A stretch of DNA of 64,000 bases from Litorimonas taeanensis (GTDB lineage: Bacteria > Pseudomonadota > Alphaproteobacteria > Caulobacterales > Maricaulaceae). Numbering within the stretch: position 1 is the first letter of the stretch; each line of letters opens with the position of its first letter. The translations under genes were made by a program, and so were the position numbers. The DNA lies in contig NZ_RBII01000001.1 of assembly GCF_003634015.1 (NCBI RefSeq), positions 1,054,001-1,118,000 of the forward strand, given 5' to 3'. Positions 1 to 8,985 of the stretch are shown one piece after another. The notes beneath the pieces are model-generated. The model saw only the letters and a list, made by a program, of their open reading frames with translations, made no database searches and was not told where the DNA came from.

Positions 1-158
1 CCGCATTGCGAACACCGCGAAGCCTGCTCTTCAGCTTTGGCTTCAACATAATCCCCGTAAATTTCTAAAAAATCCTCACGCCGCGCCTCAGCCTCACGCT
101 TTGCAGGCATTTCGCGCTCTTTTTGGACGAATTGTAACATTTTATTTTTGTTAGCCAT
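1..158 (-). CDS. gltD: Glutamate synthase small subunit, N-terminal part (runs off the window)
   Basis: Only the first 52 codons are present, reading leftward from an ATG at 158. The visible N-terminus begins MANKNKMLQFVQKE, continues through a PAKR segment and an RREDF segment, and ends in a CSQCG cysteine pair. This matches the start of the NADPH-dependent glutamate synthase beta subunit, whose first cysteines bind an Fe-S cluster. The enzyme supplies electrons for glutamate synthesis from glutamine and 2-oxoglutarate in the cytoplasm. A purine-rich GAGAGAG stretch precedes the start. The partner gltB is not in view. The call rests on the N-terminal motif alone, but that motif is distinctive. 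Confidence 0.85.
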   Translation of the reverse strand, partial: MANKNKMLQFVQKEREMPAKREAEARREDFLEIYGDYVEAKAEEQASRCSQC

Positions 159-542
159 GGGTCGCTCTCTCGATAGTCTCGCCCACTTAGAACAAAAATA
201 TGTCACTTGCAAGATGCGACAATTTGTCAATTTCTGATATAAAACAAAACTTTCAATGTTGGTAAGTTACTGTTTTAACAGCACAATTGTTACTCGTCTT
301 TTAAACATCCATTTGGGGATGAAATAATAAATTTAGATCACAAACAATAAATCCACCTAGAAACCTGTCATTCTTACCGCCCATTCCAATTGGGGAGAGA
401 CTCACATAAACAGTCCAAAACATCACAACCATATCGGCCAACTTATGGCGGCCGACCCATTTTCATTGCGGTTTTGACTACGCTGCTTTATCGCCATGAT
501 AACGCCTCACAAGAAGCAACGACCAAAGGGTAAATTACGATT
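159..542. other. Divergent intergenic region between gltD and uppP
   Basis: This 384-base AT-rich stretch separates gltD (leftward) from uppP (rightward) and must hold both promoters. I see no convincing open reading frame, RNA gene, long repeat or well-spaced -35/-10 pair that I would defend. An AAAGGG element about a dozen bases before the uppP ATG may serve as its ribosome binding site. Confidence 0.4.
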
Positions 543-1358
543 ATGTCTTGGCTCCACCTCACCCTTTTAGCGCTCATTCAAGGACTCACTGAATTTCTAC
601 CTGTTTCTAGTTCTGCGCATTTAATCCTGCCCGCCAAAATTTTCGGATGGCAAGATCAAGGCCCTCTTATCGACGTTATGGCGCATTTTGGTTCACTCTT
701 TGCAGTCATTGCTTATTTCCGCAAAGATGTCGGGGCAATTTTCATTGGTTTATTGGATTTGATAAAAGGCAAGCTGAACGTAAACTCTACCCTTGCGCTC
801 AACTTAATCATCGCGACGCCGCCCGCCTTGTTACTAGGGGCTGCTTTGCGCTTTAGCGGATGGGATGAGCTCATTCGATCTCCCTTTATCATCGCCTGTA
901 CAACGATTGTGTTTGGTATTCTGCTATGGCTCTCTGACATTTGGGGCAAACAAACTCGCACAACTGAAGACCTGACATGGAGAGGCGCGTTTGGCCTTGG
1001 CCTTGCTCAAGCTATTGCCCTTATCCCCGGCACATCGCGTTCTGGAATCACCATGACGGCTGCACGCTCAATGGGATTCACACGAACCGAGGCCGCAAGG
1101 TTCTCGATGTTGATGAGCCTACCTATCATTGGCGTAGGCGGCCTATTTGCCCTTTATAGCCTGAGCAGCGCAGAACCTGCAGAACTAGCGGGCGCAAGTC
1201 TTGCAGATGGATTGTGGGTGGCCTTTCTTTCTTTTATTGCTGCTTTTGCTTGCATCTCAGTCTTTATGAAGTGGATTAGCCGCATCGGCATGTTACCTTT
1301 TATGCTTTACAGACTTGCCCTAGGGGGCGCTTTATTGGCATGGATTATGCTTACCTAA
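543..1358 (+). CDS. uppP: Undecaprenyl-diphosphate phosphatase
   Basis: This is an integral membrane enzyme of 271 residues. It removes a phosphate from undecaprenyl pyrophosphate to recycle the lipid carrier used in peptidoglycan and polysaccharide export. Both family signatures are visible: the N-terminal QGLTEFLPVSSSAH segment (residues 13-26, with the conserved Glu17 and His26) and PGTSRSG at 162-168 with its catalytic-type arginine. Hydrophobic segments fill the rest and the length is typical of the BacA/UppP family. It stands alone. Its function links to the lipid-II genes (mraY, murG) much further right, but there is no operon connection. Confidence 0.96.
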   Translation: MSWLHLTLLALIQGLTEFLPVSSSAHLILPAKIFGWQDQGPLIDVMAHFGSLFAVIAYFRKDVGAIFIGLLDLIKGKLNVNSTLALNLIIATPPALLLGAALRFSGWDELIRSPFIIACTTIVFGILLWLSDIWGKQTRTTEDLTWRGAFGLGLAQAIALIPGTSRSGITMTAARSMGFTRTEAARFSMLMSLPIIGVGGLFALYSLSSAEPAELAGASLADGLWVAFLSFIAAFACISVFMKWISRIGMLPFMLYRLALGGALLAWIMLT

Positions 1359-1433
1359 CCAAAATAAGAGTAAGCGGGGCAGCATGAGACTAAGTTCATC
1401 AAGAGTATCAGTTATAATTGGCGTTAAAACGCT

Positions 1434-2636
1434 TTGAAACATACTCGACACTTCCTCTTAGGGGCAATTCTGTACTTTTCTGTGCCAAGCTTGTCTTTGG
1501 CTCCTGTTGCTGCGGCACAAAATACCAAGACTAGTGAACAGACTGCTTCGCCTAGAGTTGATAAAATTCAAATTGATAAGCGCGCTAAAGACCTTATGCG
1601 CAGCCTTAAAATGACGGGACTTGCAATCTCTATTGTCGAAGACGGAAAAATATCTTTCGCCCAAGGCTATGGTGAAACTGTCAAAGGCTCCGGACAAAAA
1701 GTAACAGAAGACACAGTTTTCCGCTGGGCCTCTGTATCAAAAGGTATGGCCGCACACATATTAGTCTCTATGGCTGCCGACGATAAAATTTCACTCGACG
1801 CGCCAGTTGAAGATTTTGCGGCCTCTTTAACCTTGCCCCCCGATGACGTCGAAGTGTCGGTTTCACACCTGCTCGCCCATCAGGTAGGCATCGTCAGAAA
1901 TGCGTATGACGGACATATAGAAGACGGGCGAAGCGCAAAAGAAACACGGAAAAAACTTGGCGATTTAAAATATAGCTGCGCCCCAGCAACCTGTCATACT
2001 TATCAAAATGTGGCTTATGACTCTGCGTCTGAAATCATCGAAACACTGACAGGATTACCCTATAAATCTGTGGCGCAAACCGATGTGTTTGACAAATTTG
2101 GTATGGCTACAGCCAGCGTCAGCCGTCAAGGTCTCTTACAATCCAAAAGTTGGGCACGTCCTCATAATAAGAGAGGTAAACGCATTAAAACTGTGAAGCC
2201 GACCTATTACCGCGTCCCTGCCTCCGCTGGCGTGAATTCATCCGTCGTCGACCTTGCAAAATGGATGATTGGACAAATGCCTGATGGAAATAACGCCAAC
2301 CTCTCCAAAGAAGAGGCGGTCCAACAAGTCCTTCAAACGCCTCGTGTTTCTACCCCGAGAGAGCAGCGCTACATGAACAGACGTTTTGGCGGATTAAAAA
2401 ATGCGCATTATGGCATGGGCTTTCGCGTGTATGATTATTATGGCCACAAAGTTGTTGGCCACCGCGGCGGCGTAGAAGGGTATCGCGCACTGATTCTATT
2501 CGATCCAGAAGAGCGAAGTGGCATTGCCATGATGTGGAACAGTCCACACCATCAACCCATAGGTTTACAGCTAGAGTTTTTAGATCAACTTTATGGGCGA
2601 CCAAAGAAAGACTGGATGCGGCTTAAAAACCGCTAA
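1434..2636 (+). CDS. Exported beta-lactamase-family serine hydrolase
   Basis: A 400-residue protein of the class C beta-lactamase / DD-peptidase-like family. A hydrophobic N-terminus ending in an Ala-rich stretch near residue 28 looks like a signal peptide. The three catalytic motifs are present: SVSK at 100-103 (nucleophile Ser100), YQN at 190-192 and HRG at 343-345 in place of KTG. Family members range from esterases to D-amino peptidases, so the substrate cannot be named. The start is taken as TTG at 1434 because it gives an intact signal peptide and no in-frame ATG precedes the mature domain. A 17-codon ATG frame at 1384-1437 ends on this TTG. Confidence 0.85.
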   Translation: MKHTRHFLLGAILYFSVPSLSLAPVAAAQNTKTSEQTASPRVDKIQIDKRAKDLMRSLKMTGLAISIVEDGKISFAQGYGETVKGSGQKVTEDTVFRWASVSKGMAAHILVSMAADDKISLDAPVEDFAASLTLPPDDVEVSVSHLLAHQVGIVRNAYDGHIEDGRSAKETRKKLGDLKYSCAPATCHTYQNVAYDSASEIIETLTGLPYKSVAQTDVFDKFGMATASVSRQGLLQSKSWARPHNKRGKRIKTVKPTYYRVPASAGVNSSVVDLAKWMIGQMPDGNNANLSKEEAVQQVLQTPRVSTPREQRYMNRRFGGLKNAHYGMGFRVYDYYGHKVVGHRGGVEGYRALILFDPEERSGIAMMWNSPHHQPIGLQLEFLDQLYGRPKKDWMRLKNR

Positions 2637-2647
2637 CCCCTCTAAGG

Positions 2648-3310
2648 TTAGACCACCTTATCTCTATTGCGTATTCGGCTTTGCATCCAGAATGTCAGAC
2701 CAATGGCAATGAGGGCTAGGGCGATGAATGCCAAAGAAATAACATTCTTGTCCAATCCTGCAAATATCCCCTTAGCGATTAAAGCCATAACTAATATTTT
2801 GGGGATAATCCCAAGCGCCGTCCCCAAAAGAAAACTGCGATATTTTATTGATGAAATGCCGGCAGCCAAATTTACCAAAATAAACGGCCCCGTGGGCACA
2901 AGGCGCACCACAAAACTCCACAACACGCCATTTCGCTCTACCCGCTCCAGAACTTTATTTATGCGCGGCCCCGTGATTTTGGTTAATCGGTTACGGCCAA
3001 TAAGCCGCGCTACGCCATAATTACTTGTCGCAGAAAACAGCGTTGCGACCCACGCATAGATGCCCCCCATAACAGGGCCAAACCCAACGACGCAGGCCGT
3101 AATCAAGGCCCATTGCGGCGCGCCTAAAAAAGACGCCATTACAAAAATGGCTATGACGATGAAAACAGCCTGATTTGAATCTCTTAAATTCGCCATCAAG
3201 CTTTCAAGGGCTTTGAAATCGATGGCCCCGCCCGTTAATCCACCTATCAAGACAAATAAAAGGATGAGCGAAACGATAAGCGTAAATATGAGCGAAGGGC
3301 TAAGTTTCAC
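2648..3310 (-). CDS. TVP38/TMEM64 family (VTT domain) membrane protein
   Basis: A roughly 220-residue polytopic membrane protein with the VTT (SNARE-associated/DedA-like) core across about residues 60-180, including the segment VRLVPTGPFILVNLAAG, typical of the family. Members are thought to be lipid scramblases or small-solute transporters, and the substrate here is unknown. The start is placed at the GTG at 3310 because it overlaps the TGA of miaA in a GTGA junction and follows a G-rich ribosome binding stretch. The longer reading to 3400 would read through the end of miaA and add a soluble Cys-rich tail foreign to the family. It is translationally coupled to miaA. Confidence 0.85.
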   Translation of the reverse strand: MKLSPSLIFTLIVSLILLFVLIGGLTGGAIDFKALESLMANLRDSNQAVFIVIAIFVMASFLGAPQWALITACVVGFGPVMGGIYAWVATLFSATSNYGVARLIGRNRLTKITGPRINKVLERVERNGVLWSFVVRLVPTGPFILVNLAAGISSIKYRSFLLGTALGIIPKILVMALIAKGIFAGLDKNVISLAFIALALIAIGLTFWMQSRIRNRDKVV

Positions 3311-4230
3311 TTTGCCCCCCACGCTCTGACTGATGTGCTTATCGCAGCAATATCTAAGGCAGGTTGGGTTTCCCACGCGGCGCATTGATTGCGAAACCAT
3401 GTCATTTGCCGTTTCGCAAAACGGCGCGTATCGCGCTTGGCGAGTTCAATAGCTCTCGCATACTCTAGCTCACCCCGAAGGTGCCGCAAAATATGAGATA
3501 GCCCAATGGCTTTAAGCATCGGAAGATTCGTCCGATCACCATAGCGTTTCTGCACGGCCATAGCCTCCGTCATTCCACCTTGTTCTACCATCTGCTCAAA
3601 TCGAGAGTTGATTTTTTCATACAAGATTTCGCGCGGCGGCATCATTACAAACCGCATAGCTTGAGATTCAGGAATTTCGGGGCGTGTTTGTGCCTGCCAT
3701 TCATGAAGGGGACGTCCTGTTTGCTTCACTACACTTAATAACCGCGTGAGCCTTTGTGGATCTTCACCCAAAAGCCTGGACACCCCAATGGGGTCAAGGG
3801 ACTTGGCTTCGGTTATTACGGATTGAATTCCATTGATGGATATTTGCCTATCGATTTCAGATATCAGCGACGGATCAATAGCTGGCACAGACGCTAAACC
3901 TTCAAAAAGAGATTTGAAGTACAGTCCCGTACCTCCGACTAAAATCGGGGTTCTACCTCGCGCCAAAACATCGAAAATTACAGGCATAACGGCGCGCACA
4001 TAATGACCGCCGGAAAAGTGAACATCTCCTGATACAAAGCCATAGAGGTGGTGCGGGACAACCCGCATATCTTCATCAGACGGGCGCGCAGAAAGCACTC
4101 TAATATCCGAATAGATTTGCAGAGCATCAGCGTTGATAATCTCGCCACCAACAGATTTCGCTAGCGCGATAGCGGATGAACTCTTGCCGCTAGCGGTTGG
4201 CCCTGCAATACATAAAACGGGATTCACCAT
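3307..4230 (-). CDS. miaA: tRNA dimethylallyltransferase
   Basis: This 307-residue cytoplasmic enzyme transfers a dimethylallyl group to A37 of tRNAs that read codons starting with U, the first step toward ms2i6A. The P-loop GPTASGKSS is at residues 10-18. Further family segments follow: INADALQIYSDIRVLSARP, the VGGTGLYFKSLFEGLA stretch, and a C-terminal region with TRRFAKRQMTWFRNQ. The length is normal. The TGA overlaps the GTG of the downstream VTT membrane protein gene. It is divergent from serB, with only 42 bases between the two starts. Confidence 0.97.
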   Translation of the reverse strand: MVNPVLCIAGPTASGKSSSAIALAKSVGGEIINADALQIYSDIRVLSARPSDEDMRVVPHHLYGFVSGDVHFSGGHYVRAVMPVIFDVLARGRTPILVGGTGLYFKSLFEGLASVPAIDPSLISEIDRQISINGIQSVITEAKSLDPIGVSRLLGEDPQRLTRLLSVVKQTGRPLHEWQAQTRPEIPESQAMRFVMMPPREILYEKINSRFEQMVEQGGMTEAMAVQKRYGDRTNLPMLKAIGLSHILRHLRGELEYARAIELAKRDTRRFAKRQMTWFRNQCAAWETQPALDIAAISTSVRAWGAK

Positions 4231-4272
4231 GAGCCCCCAGAGTTAATAACAGCATATTGAAGCGATATAAAC

Positions 4273-5157
4273 ATGGCTGACGCGATAGACCAAATCCTTA
4301 CGCTTGTCCTACAGAAAACGGATGAAACCCAGCTCCGCACCTTATTATCGGCCTTTGAATTACAAGACATTACCATCTTATCAGAGGGGCGCGCCGCAGA
4401 AGGCATTGCTCCCTGCACACTTTCAAAGACACAAATAGACGCTGTTTTGGAAGCTGAAAGCCTCATAGCCGATTATGCCTTACAGCCCCATTTGGGCCGG
4501 CAAAAACAGCTTTTGATTTGCGACATGGACTCAACTCTGATCGGCCAAGAATGTATCGATGAATTGGCCGACTTTGCAGGCTTCAAAGACCGTGTCAGCG
4601 CCATTACCGAACGCGCCATGCGCGGTGAAATTGGTTTTGACGGAGCCTTGAAAGATCGCGTGGCCCTTTTGGAAGGCCTTCCATTGGAAGACCTACAGCG
4701 CTGTTTTGACGAACGTATTAAAGTCAACGAAGGCGCGAGAACTCTTTGCGCAACGATGAAAGCGAATGGGGCCAATACCGTTATCGTCTCAGGCGGCTTC
4801 ACTTTCTTTTCCTCCCGTGTCGCCGAGACCATCGGTTTTGAGCATCATCACGCCAATGTCTTATTGGAAAACGAAACAGCCTTAACCGGCAAAGTGCAAA
4901 TGCCTATTTTAGGCCGCGAAGCGAAACTTGAAAGACTGCAAGAATATTCAGCGCCTTATGGAGGGACGGACCACGCTATCGCCATTGGCGACGGCGCCAA
5001 TGATTTAGCGATGATTACGGCGTCGGGATTAGGCATCGCCTATTATGCTAAGCCAGCTGTAGCTGCAGCAGCCCATTGCGCCATTAATCACACTGACCTT
5101 CGTACTGCCTTATATTTCCAAGGTTATAAAGAGAGTGACTTCATAGAGCGTGGTTAA
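4273..5157 (+). CDS. serB: Phosphoserine phosphatase
   Basis: A 294-residue HAD-superfamily hydrolase that completes serine biosynthesis by dephosphorylating O-phosphoserine. The catalytic motif DMDST is at residues 84-88, with Asp84 as nucleophile. VSGGF supplies motif II, and GDGANDLAMI provides the metal-binding acidic residues of motif IV. The approximately 75 residues before the HAD core correspond to the N-terminal extension usual in proteobacterial SerB. The Cys and Gly around ECIDELAD are typical of the cap region. It is monocistronic and convergent with degP. Confidence 0.96.
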   Translation: MADAIDQILTLVLQKTDETQLRTLLSAFELQDITILSEGRAAEGIAPCTLSKTQIDAVLEAESLIADYALQPHLGRQKQLLICDMDSTLIGQECIDELADFAGFKDRVSAITERAMRGEIGFDGALKDRVALLEGLPLEDLQRCFDERIKVNEGARTLCATMKANGANTVIVSGGFTFFSSRVAETIGFEHHHANVLLENETALTGKVQMPILGREAKLERLQEYSAPYGGTDHAIAIGDGANDLAMITASGLGIAYYAKPAVAAAAHCAINHTDLRTALYFQGYKESDFIERG

Positions 5158-5180
5158 GGTTTTGCGACAGAAAACAGAGC

Positions 5181-6590
5181 CTAAGACGTGACATTTAGGG
5201 CGTAAAATATATAGTTTCCGCCGCGATTAATCAGAAATGTAACAGGTGAATCAAACTGTTTTGATGCCTCAACGCCCTCTTCAAATGCTTTTGGCGTATC
5301 GATGGCTTCAAAGCCAACCTCTTCTATGATATCACCAACCAAGATTTTCCCGCTAGCCTCTGCATGTTTATCAACCCTCACGACACGTACCCCCTTCACC
5401 ACAGAATCAATACGGTATTTGGCGCGAACTTCATCCGAAAGCGCCTCAACATAGATGCCGTTTACTGAACGATCGGCCTCGCTTTCTTCTTGCTCTCTGC
5501 GGGCTTTTTCTTCTTCGGTAACCTCCTCTTTCAGCCTCTCGATAAGGACGGAGGCTGTACGTTCTTTGCGTTTACGAATATATTTAATTTCAAGGGGTTT
5601 ATTGATGGGGGCGTCGGCTATTTTACGGGACAGCAAACGCGAGCTTTCGAGCAATTCACCACCAATTTCTGTAATAAGATCGCCTTTTTGAAGGCCAGCC
5701 TTATCTGCTGGTGAATCGGCAATAACAGCCGTAACAAGCGCGCCAAATGTTTCTTCAAGCCCATAAGACTTCGCCAAAGTTGGACTGACTTTTTGGGGTC
5801 TAACACCCAAATATCCACGTCGCGTTTCGCCATATTCAACAAGTTGCTCTACAACGGATTCTGCAAGTTCCGCTGGAACAGAAAAGCTAATCCCTACGCT
5901 ATAGCCCGTCGGAGAAAGGATAGCTGTGTTCACGCCAATAACTTCGCCTTGCATGTTAAATAACGGCCCACCAGAATTACCGCGGTTAATCGCGACATCG
6001 GTTTGGATGAAATCATCATAACTACCATGAGAAATATTACGGTTTCGCGCTGAAATAATACCGGCAGCAACAGATCCTGAATAACCGAAAGGGTTACCAA
6101 TCGCGATAACCCATTCCCCAACTTCGGCTTTATCTGAATCACCGAAACTCACAAAAGGCATATCTTTGCCCGTATCAATTTTCAAAACAGCAATATCTGT
6201 TGCAGGGTCTCGTCCAATAAGCTCAGCTTCATAAGTGTCGCCATTTGAAAACGTCACTTCGATTAAATCTGCATCTTCGATAACATGATTATTCGTGACG
6301 ATATGCCCTTCCCTATCGATGACGAAACCTGAACCGAGTGACTTTGACACGCGTCCATCACGGTCATTTCCCTGTCCAAAGAAGTCATTAAACCGCTCTA
6401 GCGGTGATCCTTTAGGGAATGTAGGGGCTTCATCCGTATCTATTTCAATAGTTTGTGCCGTTGAAATATTCACCACAGATGGGGTGAGCCTTTTCGTCAG
6501 CTCGGTAAATCCTTCGGGAACAGGCCGAGCAAGGGCCGAAAACGGGGCTATAGCAATTAAAGCAAAAGATAAAATGAGCGTGCGTAACAT
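5181..6590 (-). CDS. degP: Periplasmic Do/DegP-type serine protease with two PDZ domains
   Basis: A 469-residue HtrA-family protease and chaperone. A signal peptide covers about residues 1-21. The trypsin-like domain carries the triad His102 (in NNHVIEDA), Asp132 (ATDIAVLKI) and Ser206 (GNSGGPLF). Two PDZ domains follow at about 255-345 and 375-465. It degrades or refolds misfolded envelope proteins. It is the last gene of a minus-strand block hflK-hflC-DUF2065-degP, a common grouping that links membrane and periplasmic quality control. DegP or DegQ/MucD naming cannot be settled from sequence alone, although two PDZ domains are clear. Confidence 0.93.
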   Translation of the reverse strand: MLRTLILSFALIAIAPFSALARPVPEGFTELTKRLTPSVVNISTAQTIEIDTDEAPTFPKGSPLERFNDFFGQGNDRDGRVSKSLGSGFVIDREGHIVTNNHVIEDADLIEVTFSNGDTYEAELIGRDPATDIAVLKIDTGKDMPFVSFGDSDKAEVGEWVIAIGNPFGYSGSVAAGIISARNRNISHGSYDDFIQTDVAINRGNSGGPLFNMQGEVIGVNTAILSPTGYSVGISFSVPAELAESVVEQLVEYGETRRGYLGVRPQKVSPTLAKSYGLEETFGALVTAVIADSPADKAGLQKGDLITEIGGELLESSRLLSRKIADAPINKPLEIKYIRKRKERTASVLIERLKEEVTEEEKARREQEESEADRSVNGIYVEALSDEVRAKYRIDSVVKGVRVVRVDKHAEASGKILVGDIIEEVGFEAIDTPKAFEEGVEASKQFDSPVTFLINRGGNYIFYALNVTS

Positions 6591-6667
6591 GGGTCGACTT
6601 TAGCCTTCAGAATAGATTTGCCAAGAGGTCGTGACCGCGCATCACGATAAATTGCCTTACATTTACT

Positions 6668-6874
6668 TTAAGAAAGTAAATTCACACCCAGAAACAGCAA
6701 AACCATCCCGATGAACACAGATATCAATCCAGAGACATGCAAATCGCGCTCTCCCATCTCGGAAACCATATCCAGATATAACCGACGAAGGCCGCCCGGG
6801 AAAATTGCCCAAGCGGCGCCTTCAATTGCCAAAGCCCCGCCAAGGGCAATGAGCGTAATGGCCCCAATATTCAT
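6668..6874 (-). CDS. DUF2065 small membrane protein
   Basis: A 68-residue protein with two hydrophobic segments (about 4-24 and 48-66) around a charged loop containing GGLRRLYLDM. It resembles the DUF2065 (YjeT-like) family, members of which commonly sit directly after hflC, as here. The gap to hflC is 15 bases and to degP 77 bases, so co-transcription is likely. The function is unknown. Conservation of the position suggests an accessory role with the HflKC/FtsH complex, which is inference. Confidence 0.85.
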   Translation of the reverse strand: MNIGAITLIALGGALAIEGAAWAIFPGGLRRLYLDMVSEMGERDLHVSGLISVFIGMVLLFLGVNLLS

Positions 6875-6889
6875 TGAGCTTACCCTCTC

Positions 6890-7780
6890 TTAACGCCCGC
6901 CTTGGTCATCAAGATATCCGAGGAAGTCACTATCTGGTGACAGGACATATGTTGATTTTTTGCCTAGTCCTTTTTTATACGCCTCCATTGAGCGATAAAA
7001 AGCAAAAAATTCAGGATCAAGATTATAGGCATCAGCGTAAATTCGGTTACGCTGTTTATCGCCCTCACCTTTGATGATCTCTGATTGCTTTCTGGCATTC
7101 GCAATCAAGATTTGAACATCTTTATCAGCTTCAGCGATAATAGTTCTCTTCGAGCGTTCACCTTCACCACGTTTTTCAGCAGATTGCTCCTGACGGTCAG
7201 CTGACATCCGGTTGAAAACGCGGCTCGCATTTTCATTTGGCAAGTCGGCACGCTTAATTCGCACATCTTCGATACGTAGACCAAAACGACCTGTTTCCGC
7301 ACGCGCATTAGCACGATCTTCAATGGCGTTCATAAGGTTTACCCGTTGCCCTGAAATAATCTCGGGGCTTTCAACGCTACCCAAAGTATCTCGAATAAGG
7401 GAATCCAAAATGTTCTTCATTTGAATTTCTGCGGCTACGCGTGTGTTAAAGGCCTCATAGAACTGACGAACATCTGTAATGCGGTAGCGAATGAAAGCAT
7501 CGACAACCAAACGCTCTTGATCTGAGGCTAAAATAGGTTGGCCTTCTAGATCTAGTACAAGGTTTTTACGATCATAAAAGCGTACGCTTTCCATAACGGG
7601 CACTTTGAACTTCAAGCCTGCATCTTCTTCGATGCCATAAGCATTTTCTGTACGAACAGGTTCACCAAAACGCAGGACAAGAGCCTGTTTATCTTCGCGA
7701 ACCGTGTAAAAACACTGCGAAGCAATAAAAGCGAAAATGGCGAGGACAATACCCAAGCCCATAAGACGATTATTATTCAT
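6890..7780 (-). CDS. hflC: HflC, SPFH-domain regulator of FtsH
   Basis: A 296-residue protein with one N-terminal membrane helix (about 7-25) followed by an SPFH/band 7 domain. The segments include VREDKQALVLRFGEPV and the DAFIRYRITD region. A long charged helix with EKRGEGERSKRTIIAEADKD then leads to the C-terminus. Together with HflK it forms a large periplasm-facing cage around the FtsH protease and modulates its activity. Its ATG overlaps the hflK stop by one base (TAATG), so the two subunits are translationally coupled. Confidence 0.96.
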   Translation of the reverse strand: MNNNRLMGLGIVLAIFAFIASQCFYTVREDKQALVLRFGEPVRTENAYGIEEDAGLKFKVPVMESVRFYDRKNLVLDLEGQPILASDQERLVVDAFIRYRITDVRQFYEAFNTRVAAEIQMKNILDSLIRDTLGSVESPEIISGQRVNLMNAIEDRANARAETGRFGLRIEDVRIKRADLPNENASRVFNRMSADRQEQSAEKRGEGERSKRTIIAEADKDVQILIANARKQSEIIKGEGDKQRNRIYADAYNLDPEFFAFYRSMEAYKKGLGKKSTYVLSPDSDFLGYLDDQGGR

Positions 7781-8898
7781 TATTGCGCTCCAGGTCGGGC
7801 TAATTTGTCAAGGGGGAGATAGGGCACAACACCAGACCCCGCGTCACTATCGAGAATAATCTTATCCGCATCACCATATATGTCTTCAATAGTTTCAAGA
7901 TACATACGTTGCCGCGTAACGCGCGGGGCGCGGCGATATTCTTCATAAATCAGTCGGAAGCGTTCGGCTTCACCTTCGGCATCGGCAATCACAGAATCCT
8001 TATAACCTTCTGCCTCTTGTAATAAACGCGCCGCAGTACCTTCGGCTTCGAGAACTTGCGTATTGCGATAAGCCCGCGCTTCGTTGACAGCCGTTTCAGC
8101 TTCTTGTTGAGCGTTCACAACATCAAGAAAATCATCTTCAACTTCGGCAGGCGGGTCAGTCTTTTGGAACTGCACATCATTCACCAAAACTCCGGCTTCA
8201 TATTCATCCAAGAGCGCTTGAAGCTGTTCCGTGACAGCGCCGCGTAATTCTTGACGACCCGTTGTGATAATCGCGTCGAGTTCATTTTTACCAATAACTT
8301 CCCGCACGACAGATTCGGCCGCTGATTTCACCAAGTCATCGGGTTGATCGACTTTAAATAAATAGGATTCAAGGTCTTTGATAACCCACAGCACAGTGAA
8401 GTTAATATCGACGATGTTTTCATCGCCTGTCAGCATCAAAGACTCCGCTGCGCGGTTCACACCGACGCGCGTCTCTCTTTGTTGCGTAACATTTCTGATT
8501 GTTTTGGTTTCAAATGGAGCGGGTAATTTAAAATGAAGGCCCGGACCTGCTGTCCGTACATAATCACCAAAACGCAAGACAACAGCCTGTTCGTTACCTT
8601 GAACGGTGAAAATCGAAGAGAAAGCAAGGACACCCAATGCGCCTACAGCAAATATCCATTTTGGAAATTTCACATCTCCACCAGAGCCACCGCCAGAGAA
8701 ACCGCCGCGTCCGCCGCCGCCAGAGCCACCTCGCTGCACGCGTGACTTGAAACCTTGAATGACGTTATCAAGGTCAGCTGACCCCTCGCCCGGTTTCGGG
8801 CGATTGCGATCAGGTTTACCCTGCCCCCATGGATTATTTCCATTGCCTGACTGGCCTTTGGGTTTCCCCCACGGACTATTATTCTTATCGTCTGCCAC
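7780..8898 (-). CDS. hflK: HflK, SPFH-domain regulator of FtsH
   Basis: A 372-residue partner of HflC. The cytoplasmic N-terminus is rich in Gly, Asn and Pro, with a GGSGGGGRGG tract, as is typical for HflK. A membrane helix follows at about 82-98, then the SPFH domain (VQGNEQAVVLRFGDYV, GLHFKLPAPFE) and a long C-terminal helix. Translation starts at GTG 8898, preceded by a GGAG ribosome binding site about seven bases upstream. It is the first gene of the hflKC-DUF2065-degP block, with folA upstream on the same strand across an 87-base gap. Confidence 0.96.
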   Translation of the reverse strand: MADDKNNSPWGKPKGQSGNGNNPWGQGKPDRNRPKPGEGSADLDNVIQGFKSRVQRGGSGGGGRGGFSGGGSGGDVKFPKWIFAVGALGVLAFSSIFTVQGNEQAVVLRFGDYVRTAGPGLHFKLPAPFETKTIRNVTQQRETRVGVNRAAESLMLTGDENIVDINFTVLWVIKDLESYLFKVDQPDDLVKSAAESVVREVIGKNELDAIITTGRQELRGAVTEQLQALLDEYEAGVLVNDVQFQKTDPPAEVEDDFLDVVNAQQEAETAVNEARAYRNTQVLEAEGTAARLLQEAEGYKDSVIADAEGEAERFRLIYEEYRRAPRVTRQRMYLETIEDIYGDADKIILDSDAGSGVVPYLPLDKLARPGAQ

Positions 8899-8985
8899 AA
8901 ATGTCTCCGAAAGGTGTTTCTTCTTATTTGGTCTTCAAACGCCAAAATTCAAGGCGCCTTTATGCGGTTTTCCGTTAGGTTTTTG

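Noticed and set aside
2633-2651. CTAACC/GGTTAG hairpin between the serine hydrolase and the VTT protein gene
   Set aside because: A six-base stem without a T run that overlaps both stop codons; too weak to call a terminator.
3311-3400. Thirty-residue N-terminal extension of the VTT protein into miaA
   Set aside because: It would be the miaA 3' end read in another frame. The GTGA junction gives a natural start.
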